Source of the DNA: Carbonactinospora thermoautotrophica
Lineage (GTDB): Bacteria; Actinomycetota; Actinomycetes; Streptomycetales; Carbonactinosporaceae
DNA length: 64,000 nt
Assembly: GCF_001543895.1 (NCBI RefSeq)
Contig: NZ_JYIJ01000019.1
Coordinates: forward strand, 620,001 to 684,000
Direction: 5' to 3'
Positions 52,906-63,055 of the stretch are shown piece after piece (position 1 is the stretch's first letter; the number at the start of each line of letters is the position of its first letter). The notes under the pieces are model-generated. The model was not told where the DNA came from. It made no database searches and saw only the letters and a list, made by a program, of their open reading frames with translations. Position numbers and translations under genes: made by a program.

Positions 52906-53324
52906 CACTTGCCCACCCCCGGTCCGCCGCCGCGAACGCCTTCGCCGCTGCCGCTGTACGTGCCCCAGGTGCCGCCCACGTAGCCGTACCAGCGGCGGTA
53001 GCCGGTTCGTTCGTCGTCCAGGTAGATCCGCGAGCCGCGACCGGCGCCGGTGACCGCCACGATCAGGTCGTGGTACCGCAGGAAGTAACCGGACGGGGTG
53101 GACATCTGGTCGGCCGGCTTGTGCTTGCTGCGGATCGAGGCGACCACGGAACTCGGCGGTTCCGAGGCGGCGTACACCGCGCTGCGCGAGTCGCCGGAGA
53201 CGTACCGGTAGTGCTTGCGCACGTAGTCGCGCGGGGAACCGGCGGAGGCCAAGATCAGCGCGATGATCGACAGGCACACGCCCAGTGCCACACTGGACAG
53301 CACGATCTTTTCTTTTCGGCTCAT
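52905..53324 (-). CDS. DUF4247 family protein
   Basis: 139 residues. Signal-anchor MSRKEKIVLSSVALGVCLSI, then the DUF4247 core: YVRKHYRYVSGDSRSAVYAA, GYFLRYHDLIVAVTGAGRGS, RIYLDDERTGYRRWYGYVGG. Glycine-rich tail. The ATG overlaps the DUF2617 stop (ATGA). An exported or membrane-attached protein of unknown role. Confidence 0.88.
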   Translation of the reverse strand: MSRKEKIVLSSVALGVCLSIIALILASAGSPRDYVRKHYRYVSGDSRSAVYAASEPPSSVVASIRSKHKPADQMSTPSGYFLRYHDLIVAVTGAGRGSRIYLDDERTGYRRWYGYVGGTWGTYSGSGEGVRGGGPGVGK

Positions 53325-53824
53325 CGAGGCTCCACCCGGCTCTCCGTCGTGACGATCTCCCAGCTCTGCGGGTACGCGTGCCAGGTCCGCCACCCGATCA
53401 CCCCGCGGGTCGCCTGGGCGAGCAGGATCGTCACCGCGAGCGGCGATCCCGGGAACTGGCCGACGAGCCCGGCGGGATGCGCCTCGACGGTGCGGGTGAG
53501 CGTGGTGATCTCGCGAACGAAAGCCTCCTGGTCGTGCTTCTTGATCACGGCACGGAACTCGTACCGCCAGCCCTCGACCTGCTCGCTGACGTGTTCGGGC
53601 AGGTAACCCGGCTGGCCGGCCACGCAGGCCACGGTCTCCACGCAGGCCCCGCGCGGCGAGGCGAGGAGCACCTGGTGCGAGGCGCCGAGCAGCCGCAGCT
53701 CCAGGTCAACGTCACCGAACTGCAGCGGCAGCATGGCGAGCGCCTGGCGCGGTCCCCCACCCAGCTGCCAGATGAGCTGGCCGGCACACACGTCTGTGTA
53801 CGGCGTGTCCAAAGCGGTACGCAC
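53321..53824 (-). CDS. DUF2617 family protein
   Basis: 167 residues from GTG 53824 (VRTALDTPYTDVCAGQLIWQ). DUF2617 features: LPLQFGDVDLELRLLGASHQ, ETVACVAGQPGYLPEHVSEQ, YEFRAVIKKHDQEAFVREIT, VIGWRTWHAYPQSWEIVTTE. Cytosolic. Ends with an ATGA overlap into DUF4247. Function unknown. The start could also be TTG 53812. Confidence 0.88.
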   Translation of the reverse strand: MRTALDTPYTDVCAGQLIWQLGGGPRQALAMLPLQFGDVDLELRLLGASHQVLLASPRGACVETVACVAGQPGYLPEHVSEQVEGWRYEFRAVIKKHDQEAFVREITTLTRTVEAHPAGLVGQFPGSPLAVTILLAQATRGVIGWRTWHAYPQSWEIVTTESRVEPR

Positions 53825-53829
53825 GGCTG

Positions 53830-54438
53830 TCAGCTCGACGGGTAGATGGTGAGCGCACCTTGGGGCACCAGGTCGCCGACACCGGCCTCCCACCGGCCGC
53901 CCTCGAACCGCTCGAAGGCCAGGAACTTGCCGCCGGGCGCCTCGTAGTCGACGTACTCGACCCGGCCGGCATTGCCGAGCCCGGTGGTGCCCTGCGACTG
54001 GAACTGCGCGGTGCCGTGCTCGACCCGCCGGTACTCCACGCCCTCCAGGGTGATGACCTTCTCGGTCGGCAGCAGCCCGGAGTCCTGCAGCTCGGTCCAC
54101 ATCACGACCTGCAGGTCAGGGTCTTCCTCGACGGAGATCCACCGCTTGGTGCCCTCGGCGTCGTCGAGGAAGTGCTCGCTCCACCGGTACCCGCCCTCGC
54201 GGAGCCGCAGCGTGCCCCGCACGAAGAACCGCTGGCCCAGGTACTCGACCATGTCGCCGGGCTTGAGCGCCCGCGGGTCGCCGGCGATCTGGTAGGCGTC
54301 CGCGAACGGGTCGGCTGGCTGCGGAGCGGCCGGCGCCTGCTGCGCTGTCTTGCGGCTCTGCCGGATGAGGATCACGACCAGCACGATCAGGGCCAGCAGC
54401 AGGAGGACGACAAGAGCACCCGTCACCCCGGACAACAT
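53830..54438 (-). CDS. DUF4178 family protein with N-terminal membrane helix
   Basis: 202 residues. Helix at 5-26 (VTGALVVLLLLALIVLVVIL). DUF4178 core: LKPGDMVEYLGQRFFVRGTL, WSEHFLDDAEGTKRWISVEE, ITLEGVEYRRVEHGTAQF, GKFLAFERFEGGRWEAGVGD. First gene of the DUF4178-DUF2617-DUF4247-unknown-DUF350-synthase operon; promoter upstream of 54438. Confidence 0.9.
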   Translation of the reverse strand: MLSGVTGALVVLLLLALIVLVVILIRQSRKTAQQAPAAPQPADPFADAYQIAGDPRALKPGDMVEYLGQRFFVRGTLRLREGGYRWSEHFLDDAEGTKRWISVEEDPDLQVVMWTELQDSGLLPTEKVITLEGVEYRRVEHGTAQFQSQGTTGLGNAGRVEYVDYEAPGGKFLAFERFEGGRWEAGVGDLVPQGALTIYPSS

Positions 54439-54678
54439 GTATGGCTCCCCACCTCAGGTTCCCCGTCCGGGCGAAGGATATCCGGACCCGCTACGGCAGG
54501 GGCGCTTTTCCTCGGCATCTGTTCAGATCATGTGATCGAACCAGTCGATATGTAACGGTCTTTCCGCATCGCGACGGCCGGGCGTCCGCACGGTCCGGAT
54601 GCCGCCCGGCGCACCGGGTAGGCGTGAACCTGACCCGTTGCGCCTGTGCGGTCTCCGCCACCTGGGAAAGGAGCACGG

Positions 54679-55164
54679 ATGACGTCACACACCGATCACC
54701 ACGGCCGCGGGGCAGCTCTGACAGGCCGCGAGCTGAACCGCCTCGCGGTCACCGCGACGGCGCATTGCCTGACCGGATGCGCCATCGGCGAGATCCTCGG
54801 ACTGGTGATCGGAACCACGCTCGGGCTGTCCAACGCGTGGACGATCGCGCTCGCGGTCGTGCTGGCCTTCGCCTTCGGCTACTCGTTCACGCTGGTCCCG
54901 GTACTGCGATCCGGGCTCGCCTTCGGCACCGCGCTCGGCATCGCCCTGGCCGCCGACACCCTGTCCATCACCGTCATGGAGATCGTCGACAACGTCATCA
55001 TGTTGCTCATCCCCGGCGCGATGAACGCCGGACTGGACACCTGGCTGTTCTGGGCCAGCCTGGCCGTCGCGCTCGCCGTCGCGTTCGTGGCCGCCCTGCC
55101 GGTCAACCGGGCGTTGATCCGGCGCGGCAAAGGCCACGCGGTCGTCCACCAGCACCACCGATGA
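54679..55164 (+). CDS. DUF4396 family membrane protein
   Basis: 161 residues with four to five helices. TATAHCLTGCAIGEILGLVI is the characteristic His/Cys-containing helix of DUF4396. LAFAFGYSFTLVPVLRSGLA, DTLSITVMEIVDNVIMLLIP and HQHHR at the end follow. The conserved His-Cys pairs suggest metal binding. ATG 54679 has AAAGGAG. Monocistronic. Function unknown. Confidence 0.88.
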   Translation: MTSHTDHHGRGAALTGRELNRLAVTATAHCLTGCAIGEILGLVIGTTLGLSNAWTIALAVVLAFAFGYSFTLVPVLRSGLAFGTALGIALAADTLSITVMEIVDNVIMLLIPGAMNAGLDTWLFWASLAVALAVAFVAALPVNRALIRRGKGHAVVHQHHR

Positions 55165-55260
55165 GAGATCCCGCACGTCGCCGCGTCGGGAAACCCGCGG
55201 GTGCGTGTGCCTGGCGCGGTGAGGCGGTAACTTCCGGGGTGTCCGTAGAAGGGAGATCGG

Positions 55261-56448
55261 ATGCGTCGTCCGCTGCTCAATCGCCGGCTGGCCGGGATGG
55301 GTACGACGATCTTCGCGGAGATGTCGGCGCTGGCCGTCCGGACCGGGTCGATCAACCTCGGCCAGGGCTTCCCGGACACCGACGGGCCGGCCGAGGTCGC
55401 GGAGGCGGCGGCTCGGGCGATCCGTGAAGGACACGGCAACCAGTACCCGCCCGGGCCGGGGATTCCCGAGCTGAGACAGGCGGTCGCCGACCATCAGAGG
55501 CGGTTCTACGGCCTGGAGTACGACCCCGAGACCGAGGTGCTGGTCACGGCCGGGGCCACCGAGGCGATCGCCGCGGCGCTGCTGGCACTGCTCGAACCCG
55601 GCGACGAGGTGATCGCCCTCGAGCCGTACTACGACTCCTACGCCGCCTGCATCGCCATGACCGGCGCCGTGCGGGTGCCGGTCACGCTACACCCGCCGGA
55701 CTTCGCGCTCGACCCGGACCAGTTGCGCCGCGCGGTCACCCCCCGCACCCGGCTGCTGCTGATCAACTCCCCGCACAACCCGACCGGGGCCGTGCTGTCC
55801 CGGGAGGAGCTCACCGCGATCGCCGAGCTGGCCTGCGAGCGGGACCTGCTCGTGGTGACCGACGAGGTGTACGAGCACCTGGTGTACGACGGGCACGAGC
55901 ACGTGCCGCTCGCGTCCCTGCCGGGGATGCGCGAGCGCACGGTGTCGATCAGCTCGGCGGGCAAGACGTTCTCGTTCACCGGCTGGAAGATCGGCTGGGT
56001 GACGAGCACCCCGGAACTGGTGACGGCGGTGCGCACGGCCAAGCAGTTCCTCACGTACGTGAGCGGCGGGCCGTTCCAGTACGCGGTGGCCGAGGCGCTG
56101 CGGCTGCCGGAGTCGTACTTCACCGGGCTGCGCGACGACCTGCGACAGCGGCGGGACCTGCTCGCGGCGGGGCTGGCCGAGGCGGGCTTCACCGTGTACG
56201 CGCCGAAGGGCACGTACTTCATCACCACCGACATCCGCTCCCTCGGCGAGGAGGACGGGATGGCGTTCTGCCGCTCCCTGCCGGAGCGGTGCGGGGTGGT
56301 GGCGATCCCGAACGTGGTCTTCTACGACGACGAGAAGGCCGGGCGCCCCCTGGTGCGGTTCGCCTTCTGCAAGCGGCCGGAGGTGCTGACCAGCGCGGTC
56401 GATCGGCTGCGCCAGCTCGGTCGTCAGCGGCAGGCTCACCGCCGGTGA
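55261..56448 (+). CDS. Class I/II PLP aminotransferase, DapC-like
   Basis: 395 residues, cytosolic. Resembles N-succinyldiaminopimelate aminotransferase (DapC) and kynurenine-type aminotransferases: INLGQGFPDTDGPAEVAEAA, NQYPPGPGIPELRQAVADHQ, LLINSPHNPTGAVLSREELT (PLP phosphate region), VVTDEVYEHLVYDGHEHVPL. The PLP lysine lies in SISSAGKTFSFTGWKIGW. RFAFCKRPEVL ends the fold. ATG 55261 after AGGGAGA. The substrate may be lysine-pathway, but other amino acids are possible. Confidence 0.88.
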   Translation: MRRPLLNRRLAGMGTTIFAEMSALAVRTGSINLGQGFPDTDGPAEVAEAAARAIREGHGNQYPPGPGIPELRQAVADHQRRFYGLEYDPETEVLVTAGATEAIAAALLALLEPGDEVIALEPYYDSYAACIAMTGAVRVPVTLHPPDFALDPDQLRRAVTPRTRLLLINSPHNPTGAVLSREELTAIAELACERDLLVVTDEVYEHLVYDGHEHVPLASLPGMRERTVSISSAGKTFSFTGWKIGWVTSTPELVTAVRTAKQFLTYVSGGPFQYAVAEALRLPESYFTGLRDDLRQRRDLLAAGLAEAGFTVYAPKGTYFITTDIRSLGEEDGMAFCRSLPERCGVVAIPNVVFYDDEKAGRPLVRFAFCKRPEVLTSAVDRLRQLGRQRQAHRR

Positions 56449-56512
56449 CCGAGGTTCCGTGACCGACACGGCGAGGCGCCGCCCGCAGCGGCGCCTCGTG
56501 CTCGTCAGCCGC

Positions 56513-56929
56513 TCACGGGGACTTGATGACCTCGACGAACTCGCCGATCTCCTGCTCGTTCAGGTTGCGTGCCAGGTCGGCCTCGCTGATCATGCCCACC
56601 AGCCGCTGGTGGTCGATGACCGGAACCCGCTTGATCTTGTGCTCCTTCATGTTGTTGAGCACTTCCCGGATGTCCGAGTTCGCCTCGACGTAGACGACCC
56701 TGCCCTGGGCCAGTTCGCCGGCACGACACCGCTTCGGGTCCTTGCCCTCCGCGATGCACTTGATCACGATGTCGCGGTCGGTGATGATCCCGTGCAGCTT
56801 CTGGTCCTCACCGCAGATGGGCAGCGCGCCGACGTCGAGGTCACGCATCTTGCGGGCGGCCATGTCGAGCGTCTCGTTCTCACCGATGCACTCCGCGCCC
56901 GTGTGCATGATGTCACGTGCTGTCGTCAT
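56513..56929 (-). CDS. CBS domain pair protein
   Basis: 138 residues, two CBS domains: residues 5-60 (ARDIMHTGAECIGENETLD, LHGIITDRDIVIKCIAEG) and 72-130 (VYVEANSDIREVLNNMKEHK, RLVGMISEADLARNLNEQ). Such stand-alone pairs bind adenine nucleotides and act as stress-linked sensors, related to mycobacterial hypoxic-response proteins. ATG 56929 after GAGGAGG. Confidence 0.92.
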   Translation of the reverse strand: MTTARDIMHTGAECIGENETLDMAARKMRDLDVGALPICGEDQKLHGIITDRDIVIKCIAEGKDPKRCRAGELAQGRVVYVEANSDIREVLNNMKEHKIKRVPVIDHQRLVGMISEADLARNLNEQEIGEFVEVIKSP

Positions 56930-57205
56930 CGGGGCCTCCTCTCCGATGGCCAAGACATGCCCCGGAGACGACCCACCATGCATCCTGGCGGACCGAAAAC
57001 CGTATGAAAACACCTCCAAACCGGCGAGCCGCCGGAGCCCTGGCGAACGCAGCGCATGGTTGGTTGAAACAAATTTGCCGAACTCGGCATGTTCTCCGGC
57101 ATCTTTTGCTGTTGTCTCTTGATGATCTTTTCCGCATGTTCGCGGGGAACGGCGTCGATCTTCCCCTGACGACGCCGGACCTTCGCAGATCTTCGGGAGA
57201 CAGCG

Positions 57206-57709
57206 ATGCCGAACATGACGAGGAGCACCACCCTGGCGGCGTGTACCGCAGGCGTCGTGGCGTTGACGGTCGGCCTGGCGTCCCCGGCCGCGAACGCGGT
57301 CACAAAGCTCACCCACGCCCAGGCGGCGGCCATGTTCCGCGACGCCGGCATCACCTGGTCGTCCAGCGGCAACTGCAGCGACCGCAACAACCCGACGTGC
57401 ACCTCGTTCGAGCAGATCAACCAGACGACGGTGCAGGGCGTCATCACGTTGAAGCAGGCCAGCGGCTGCGCGATCAACATCACCGGCGGCACCGAGACCG
57501 GCCACGCGGGCGGCACCTACAGCCACTGGAACGGCTACAAGGTCGACATCAGCCCCTACACCTGCGTCAGCAACTACATCACCGGCCACTTCACCTACAT
57601 CGGCAAGCGCAGCGACGGCGCCTCCATGTACCGGTCGGCGGCCGGCAACATCTACGCCCGCGAGAGCAACCACTGGGACATCACGTACTACAACTGCGGC
57701 TGCGACTGA
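57206..57709 (+). CDS. Secreted protein, possibly M15-like peptidase
   Basis: 167 residues. Signal peptide 1-31 ending SPAANA. The mature part starts LTHAQAAAMFRDAGITWSSS. TGGTETGHAGGTYSHWNGYK followed by VDI resembles the His...Asp arrangement of M15 DD-carboxypeptidases (His in HAGG/YSHW; Asp in KVDI). Cys pairs (CSDRNNPTC and NCGC) probably form disulfides. ATG 57206 after GGGAGA. Similar proteins exist in Streptomyces without a defined function. Peptidase activity is inferred. Confidence 0.75.
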   Translation: MPNMTRSTTLAACTAGVVALTVGLASPAANAVTKLTHAQAAAMFRDAGITWSSSGNCSDRNNPTCTSFEQINQTTVQGVITLKQASGCAINITGGTETGHAGGTYSHWNGYKVDISPYTCVSNYITGHFTYIGKRSDGASMYRSAAGNIYARESNHWDITYYNCGCD

Positions 57710-57764
57710 CTCCCCCGGTGTGCGTGCCGCCCCGGGCAGGGCGGCACGCACACCGGCCGCCGGA

Positions 57765-58352
57765 TCACCGCGACATGATCTTCTCGACCAGCCGCCACAC
57801 ACCGGTCGAGGGATTGCGCGACACGTCCTCGCCGGTCGGGTCAAGCGCCTTCGCGTTCTCGCACGCGTCGCCGACGCGCTCCCGGTAGTCGGCGAACCGC
57901 AGCGCGCTCTTGTCGTACGCGGGCAGGTGCTTGCGCAGCAGCGGGACGACCTCGTCGTAGGAGGCGAGGTGCGCGCGGTGCCGCGTGAAGTGCAGCAGCA
58001 GCCATAACTCGAAACACGGGTTGGAGACGGCCACGTTGATCCGCGACCGCCTGGCCCGGCTGGCCGCGTCCGCCACGTCCTGGAATTGGTCGACGTCGAA
58101 CAGGCACCAGACCTCGTCGAACTCACCTGGGTAGCGGTCGCGGCAGTCCTCGGCGAACTTGACCAACTGGCTCGGGGAGCGGTGCTTGTTCAGCACCTTG
58201 ACGCTGACCGCCGGGTTCCGCTGCCAAGCCTTGAGCCCGTCGAGGTACTGCCGCTCGGTCTGCTCGCTGCCGCACACCACCAGGATCCGGAGGGCCGCGC
58301 TGCGGTGCGCGGGCCGGCGTCGCGCCTCCGCCTCGCGCCGCGTCCTACCCAC
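57765..58352 (-). CDS. rloB: RloB family Toprim-like nuclease
   Basis: 195 residues. RloB motifs: LRILVVCGSEQTERQYLDGL at the N-terminus, the acidic VWCLFDVDQFQDV strand, and VSNPCFELWLLLHFTRH. The fold is Toprim-like with presumed metal-dependent nuclease activity. Start ATG 58352 overlaps the end of rloA by 8 nt, so it is coupled to it. RloA/RloB pairs are implicated in phage defence. Activity here is predicted from family and neighbour only. Confidence 0.9.
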   Translation of the reverse strand: MGRTRREAEARRRPAHRSAALRILVVCGSEQTERQYLDGLKAWQRNPAVSVKVLNKHRSPSQLVKFAEDCRDRYPGEFDEVWCLFDVDQFQDVADAASRARRSRINVAVSNPCFELWLLLHFTRHRAHLASYDEVVPLLRKHLPAYDKSALRFADYRERVGDACENAKALDPTGEDVSRNPSTGVWRLVEKIMSR

Positions 58353-59733
58353 GGTCCCCCGCTTCCCGCCGCCCGATCACCGCCGCCACGAAATCCTCCT
58401 CGTTCAGGAACGGCACCGCCCCGTACGCCCCACCCAGGTAGCGGCGCTCCCGGTTCTCCACCTTGCGCGGGCGGAAGTCGGTCAGCGGGTACAGCGTGGA
58501 CGCTCCGTCCCGGCCCTTCTCAATGAACCAGATCTCGTCGCGGGCCAGCACCTCCTCGCCGAACAGCGGCCCGAGCAGCGTCGCGTCGTGAGTGGTGAAG
58601 ATGAGCTGGGCGCCTTTGGGGTTGCTCTCGGGGTTGCGAAACAGCTTGACGAGCTGTGCGGTCAGGTGCGAGTGCAGGCTGGAGTCGATCTCGTCCACCA
58701 CGAGTGCTGCGCCGGCGTCGATCGCCTCCAAGGTGAGGCCGAGGAGATCGAACAACGCCTGGGTGCCCCGGGACTCCTCCTCGAACTCGAAGGGCGCGGA
58801 CGGGTCCCCGTGGAGGAAGAAGATCTTCGGCGGCCGCCGAAAACGCTCACGAAGATCGAAAAGCTGCCGGGCCAGCGCCGCGGAGCGGCTCTCCAGACTT
58901 CGCAACTCCTCGTTCAGCGCCCGGCGCCGCTCCTCGTCCGGGGCGACGGAGAGTTCCACCAGCGTCTGGTCGATCTTGGCGCGGTTGGCCAACTGTTCCG
59001 CCCGCAACGCGTCCATGCGAGCGGTGAGCTCCTCCGGCGACTCGCTCTCCTCCTCGACCAGCACCGCGGTGATCCCCAGGTCCGCCGCGCGGAGCAGATC
59101 CATGATCTGCCCGGCCTTGCCGGACGAGCTCAGCATCTCGATCGTGCGTTTCCGCCGCCATGCCCGCCCCTCCTGATCCGCGAACCGCAACCCCTTGCGG
59201 AACCAGTCGTACACCGGCAGGAACTGCTCCAGCCGGGACTGGACCCCGGTGGTCAGGCACAGGCTGTTCGGCCGGGTCGCCTCGGCGACCAGGCTCTTGG
59301 GACCCGACAGGGTGGGGCCGAACTCGAACTCGTCGTCCTTGCGCTCCAGCAGCACCCGGCGGCGGCCCTTGGGATAGGCGTACAGCCACTCCTCCCGGAC
59401 GCGCTCGTCGTCGACGGTGAACCCATAGGCGTACCGGACGCCATCGAGCAGCAGGTCGACCGCGAACCCCGAGGTGTCGACGAGGCTCGCGGGATCCAGC
59501 TTGAAAGCCCTGCGGGGAACGCCCCCGTGCGGATCCCACCCGGCATGGGAGTGCAGAACCGCCGAGCGCATGAAGGACAACGCGTCGAGGACGTTCGACT
59601 TACCCGCGGCGTTGGCTCCGAAGATCGCGGCGACCGGCACGGCAGGGCGCTCCTTGTCGTACGCGGGGCGCAGGTGCAGCTCCTGCTCGTCGCGGAGCGA
59701 CCTGTGGTTGCTGACCCGGAAACTGAGCAGCAC
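58345..59733 (-). CDS. rloA: RloA-like AAA15/SMC-type ATPase
   Basis: About 462 residues. Starts VLLSFRVSNHRSLRDEQELH; Walker A is FGANAAGKSNVLDAL at about 38-52. A helical or coiled-coil middle section (EELTARMDALRAEQLANRAK) follows. Then Walker B ALVVDEIDSSLHSHL and sensor FTTHDATLLG. GTG 59733 has AAGGGAG upstream; ATG 59805 is unlikely. ABC-type ATPase partner of RloB, sensing phage or DNA damage and activating the nuclease. Confidence 0.9.
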   Translation of the reverse strand: MLLSFRVSNHRSLRDEQELHLRPAYDKERPAVPVAAIFGANAAGKSNVLDALSFMRSAVLHSHAGWDPHGGVPRRAFKLDPASLVDTSGFAVDLLLDGVRYAYGFTVDDERVREEWLYAYPKGRRRVLLERKDDEFEFGPTLSGPKSLVAEATRPNSLCLTTGVQSRLEQFLPVYDWFRKGLRFADQEGRAWRRKRTIEMLSSSGKAGQIMDLLRAADLGITAVLVEEESESPEELTARMDALRAEQLANRAKIDQTLVELSVAPDEERRRALNEELRSLESRSAALARQLFDLRERFRRPPKIFFLHGDPSAPFEFEEESRGTQALFDLLGLTLEAIDAGAALVVDEIDSSLHSHLTAQLVKLFRNPESNPKGAQLIFTTHDATLLGPLFGEEVLARDEIWFIEKGRDGASTLYPLTDFRPRKVENRERRYLGGAYGAVPFLNEEDFVAAVIGRREAGDRG

Positions 59734-59879
59734 AGCGACTCCCTTGCCCCACCAGTGCCCTTTGTGCGCAAGTGAATTGCATTTTTCGCCTTCTGATACC
59801 CGCAAATCTAGGGCTTAGCCCCGGAAAGCGTCGAGGGGTGACGCCCTCGGCGTCACCCCTCGAGGGGAGCAGAACCGGC

Positions 59880-62486
<2,607 letters not shown>

Positions 62487-62498
62487 CGGTCTCCCTCA

Positions 62499-62529
62499 GG
62501 AAAGTTGAGTCCGGTTAGCTCAACTTTCC
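62499..62529 (-). promoter_or_regulatory. HAIR element (HspR operator) upstream of clpB
   Basis: GGAAAGTTGAG (62499-62509) and CTCAACTTTCC (62519-62529) form a perfect 11-bp inverted repeat with a 9-nt spacer. Its core TTGAG-N9-CTCAA matches the HspR-associated inverted repeat of actinomycete heat-shock genes. It lies 13-43 nt upstream of the clpB ATG. Confidence 0.9.
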
Positions 62530-62565
62530 GGACAGCTATCTTGTTCCCGCCGGACCGCCCCCTGA

Positions 62566-62609
62566 AACGATCATGGAGTTTTCCGCGAGCGGAAAACTCC
62601 ATGATCGTT
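62566..62609 (-). terminator. Terminator of the dnaJ-hspR transcript
   Basis: 21-bp perfect arms 62566-62586 and 62589-62609 (containing ATCATGGAGTTTTCC) with a 2-nt loop, 5 nt past the hspR stop. It separates hspR from the clpB promoter. Confidence 0.85.
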
Positions 62610-62613
62610 CCGG

Positions 62614-63054
62614 TCAACGCGTCGGCGGCTTCCAGACCACCAGCGCCGTACTCTGTCGGATCTGCCGGATGGGCAGCAGGTCCGCCCGGTATGACGGGGA
62701 ACCCTGGGCGTCCCGTTGTCGGGCCGCCGCGTAGGCCGCGTCCAGGTCAAGCTCCAGTTCGGCGATCCGCCGCCGCAGCGCGGCCACCTCGGCCTGCAGC
62801 TCGAGGATCCGCTTGATCCCGGCGAGGTTGATGCCCTCCTCCTGGGAGAGCCGCTGCACCTCACGCAGCATCTGGATGTCCCGCGCCGAGTACCGTCGCC
62901 CCCCGCCCGGCGTACGACCGGGCGAGACGATGCCCAGGCGGTCGTACTGACGGAGCGTCTGGGCGTGCAAGCCCGAAAGCTGGGCAGCGACGGAGATGAC
63001 GTACACCGGGCTGTCGTCGCTCAGCTCGAACGGCCCACGCTCGGTCCCTGCCAT
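62614..63054 (-). CDS. hspR: Heat-shock repressor HspR
   Basis: 146 residues. MerR-type HTH: VYVISVAAQLSGLHAQTLRQ, YDRLGIVSPGRTPGGGRRYS, DIQMLREVQRLSQEEGINLA. A helical C-terminus follows (LELQAEVAALRRRIAELELD). It represses dnaK operon and clpB through HAIR sites, with DnaK as co-repressor. Start ATG 63054 is two bases after the dnaJ stop, with GGGAGAG as the ribosome site inside dnaJ. Confidence 0.97.
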   Translation of the reverse strand: MAGTERGPFELSDDSPVYVISVAAQLSGLHAQTLRQYDRLGIVSPGRTPGGGRRYSARDIQMLREVQRLSQEEGINLAGIKRILELQAEVAALRRRIAELELDLDAAYAAARQRDAQGSPSYRADLLPIRQIRQSTALVVWKPPTR

Positions 63055-63055
63055 G

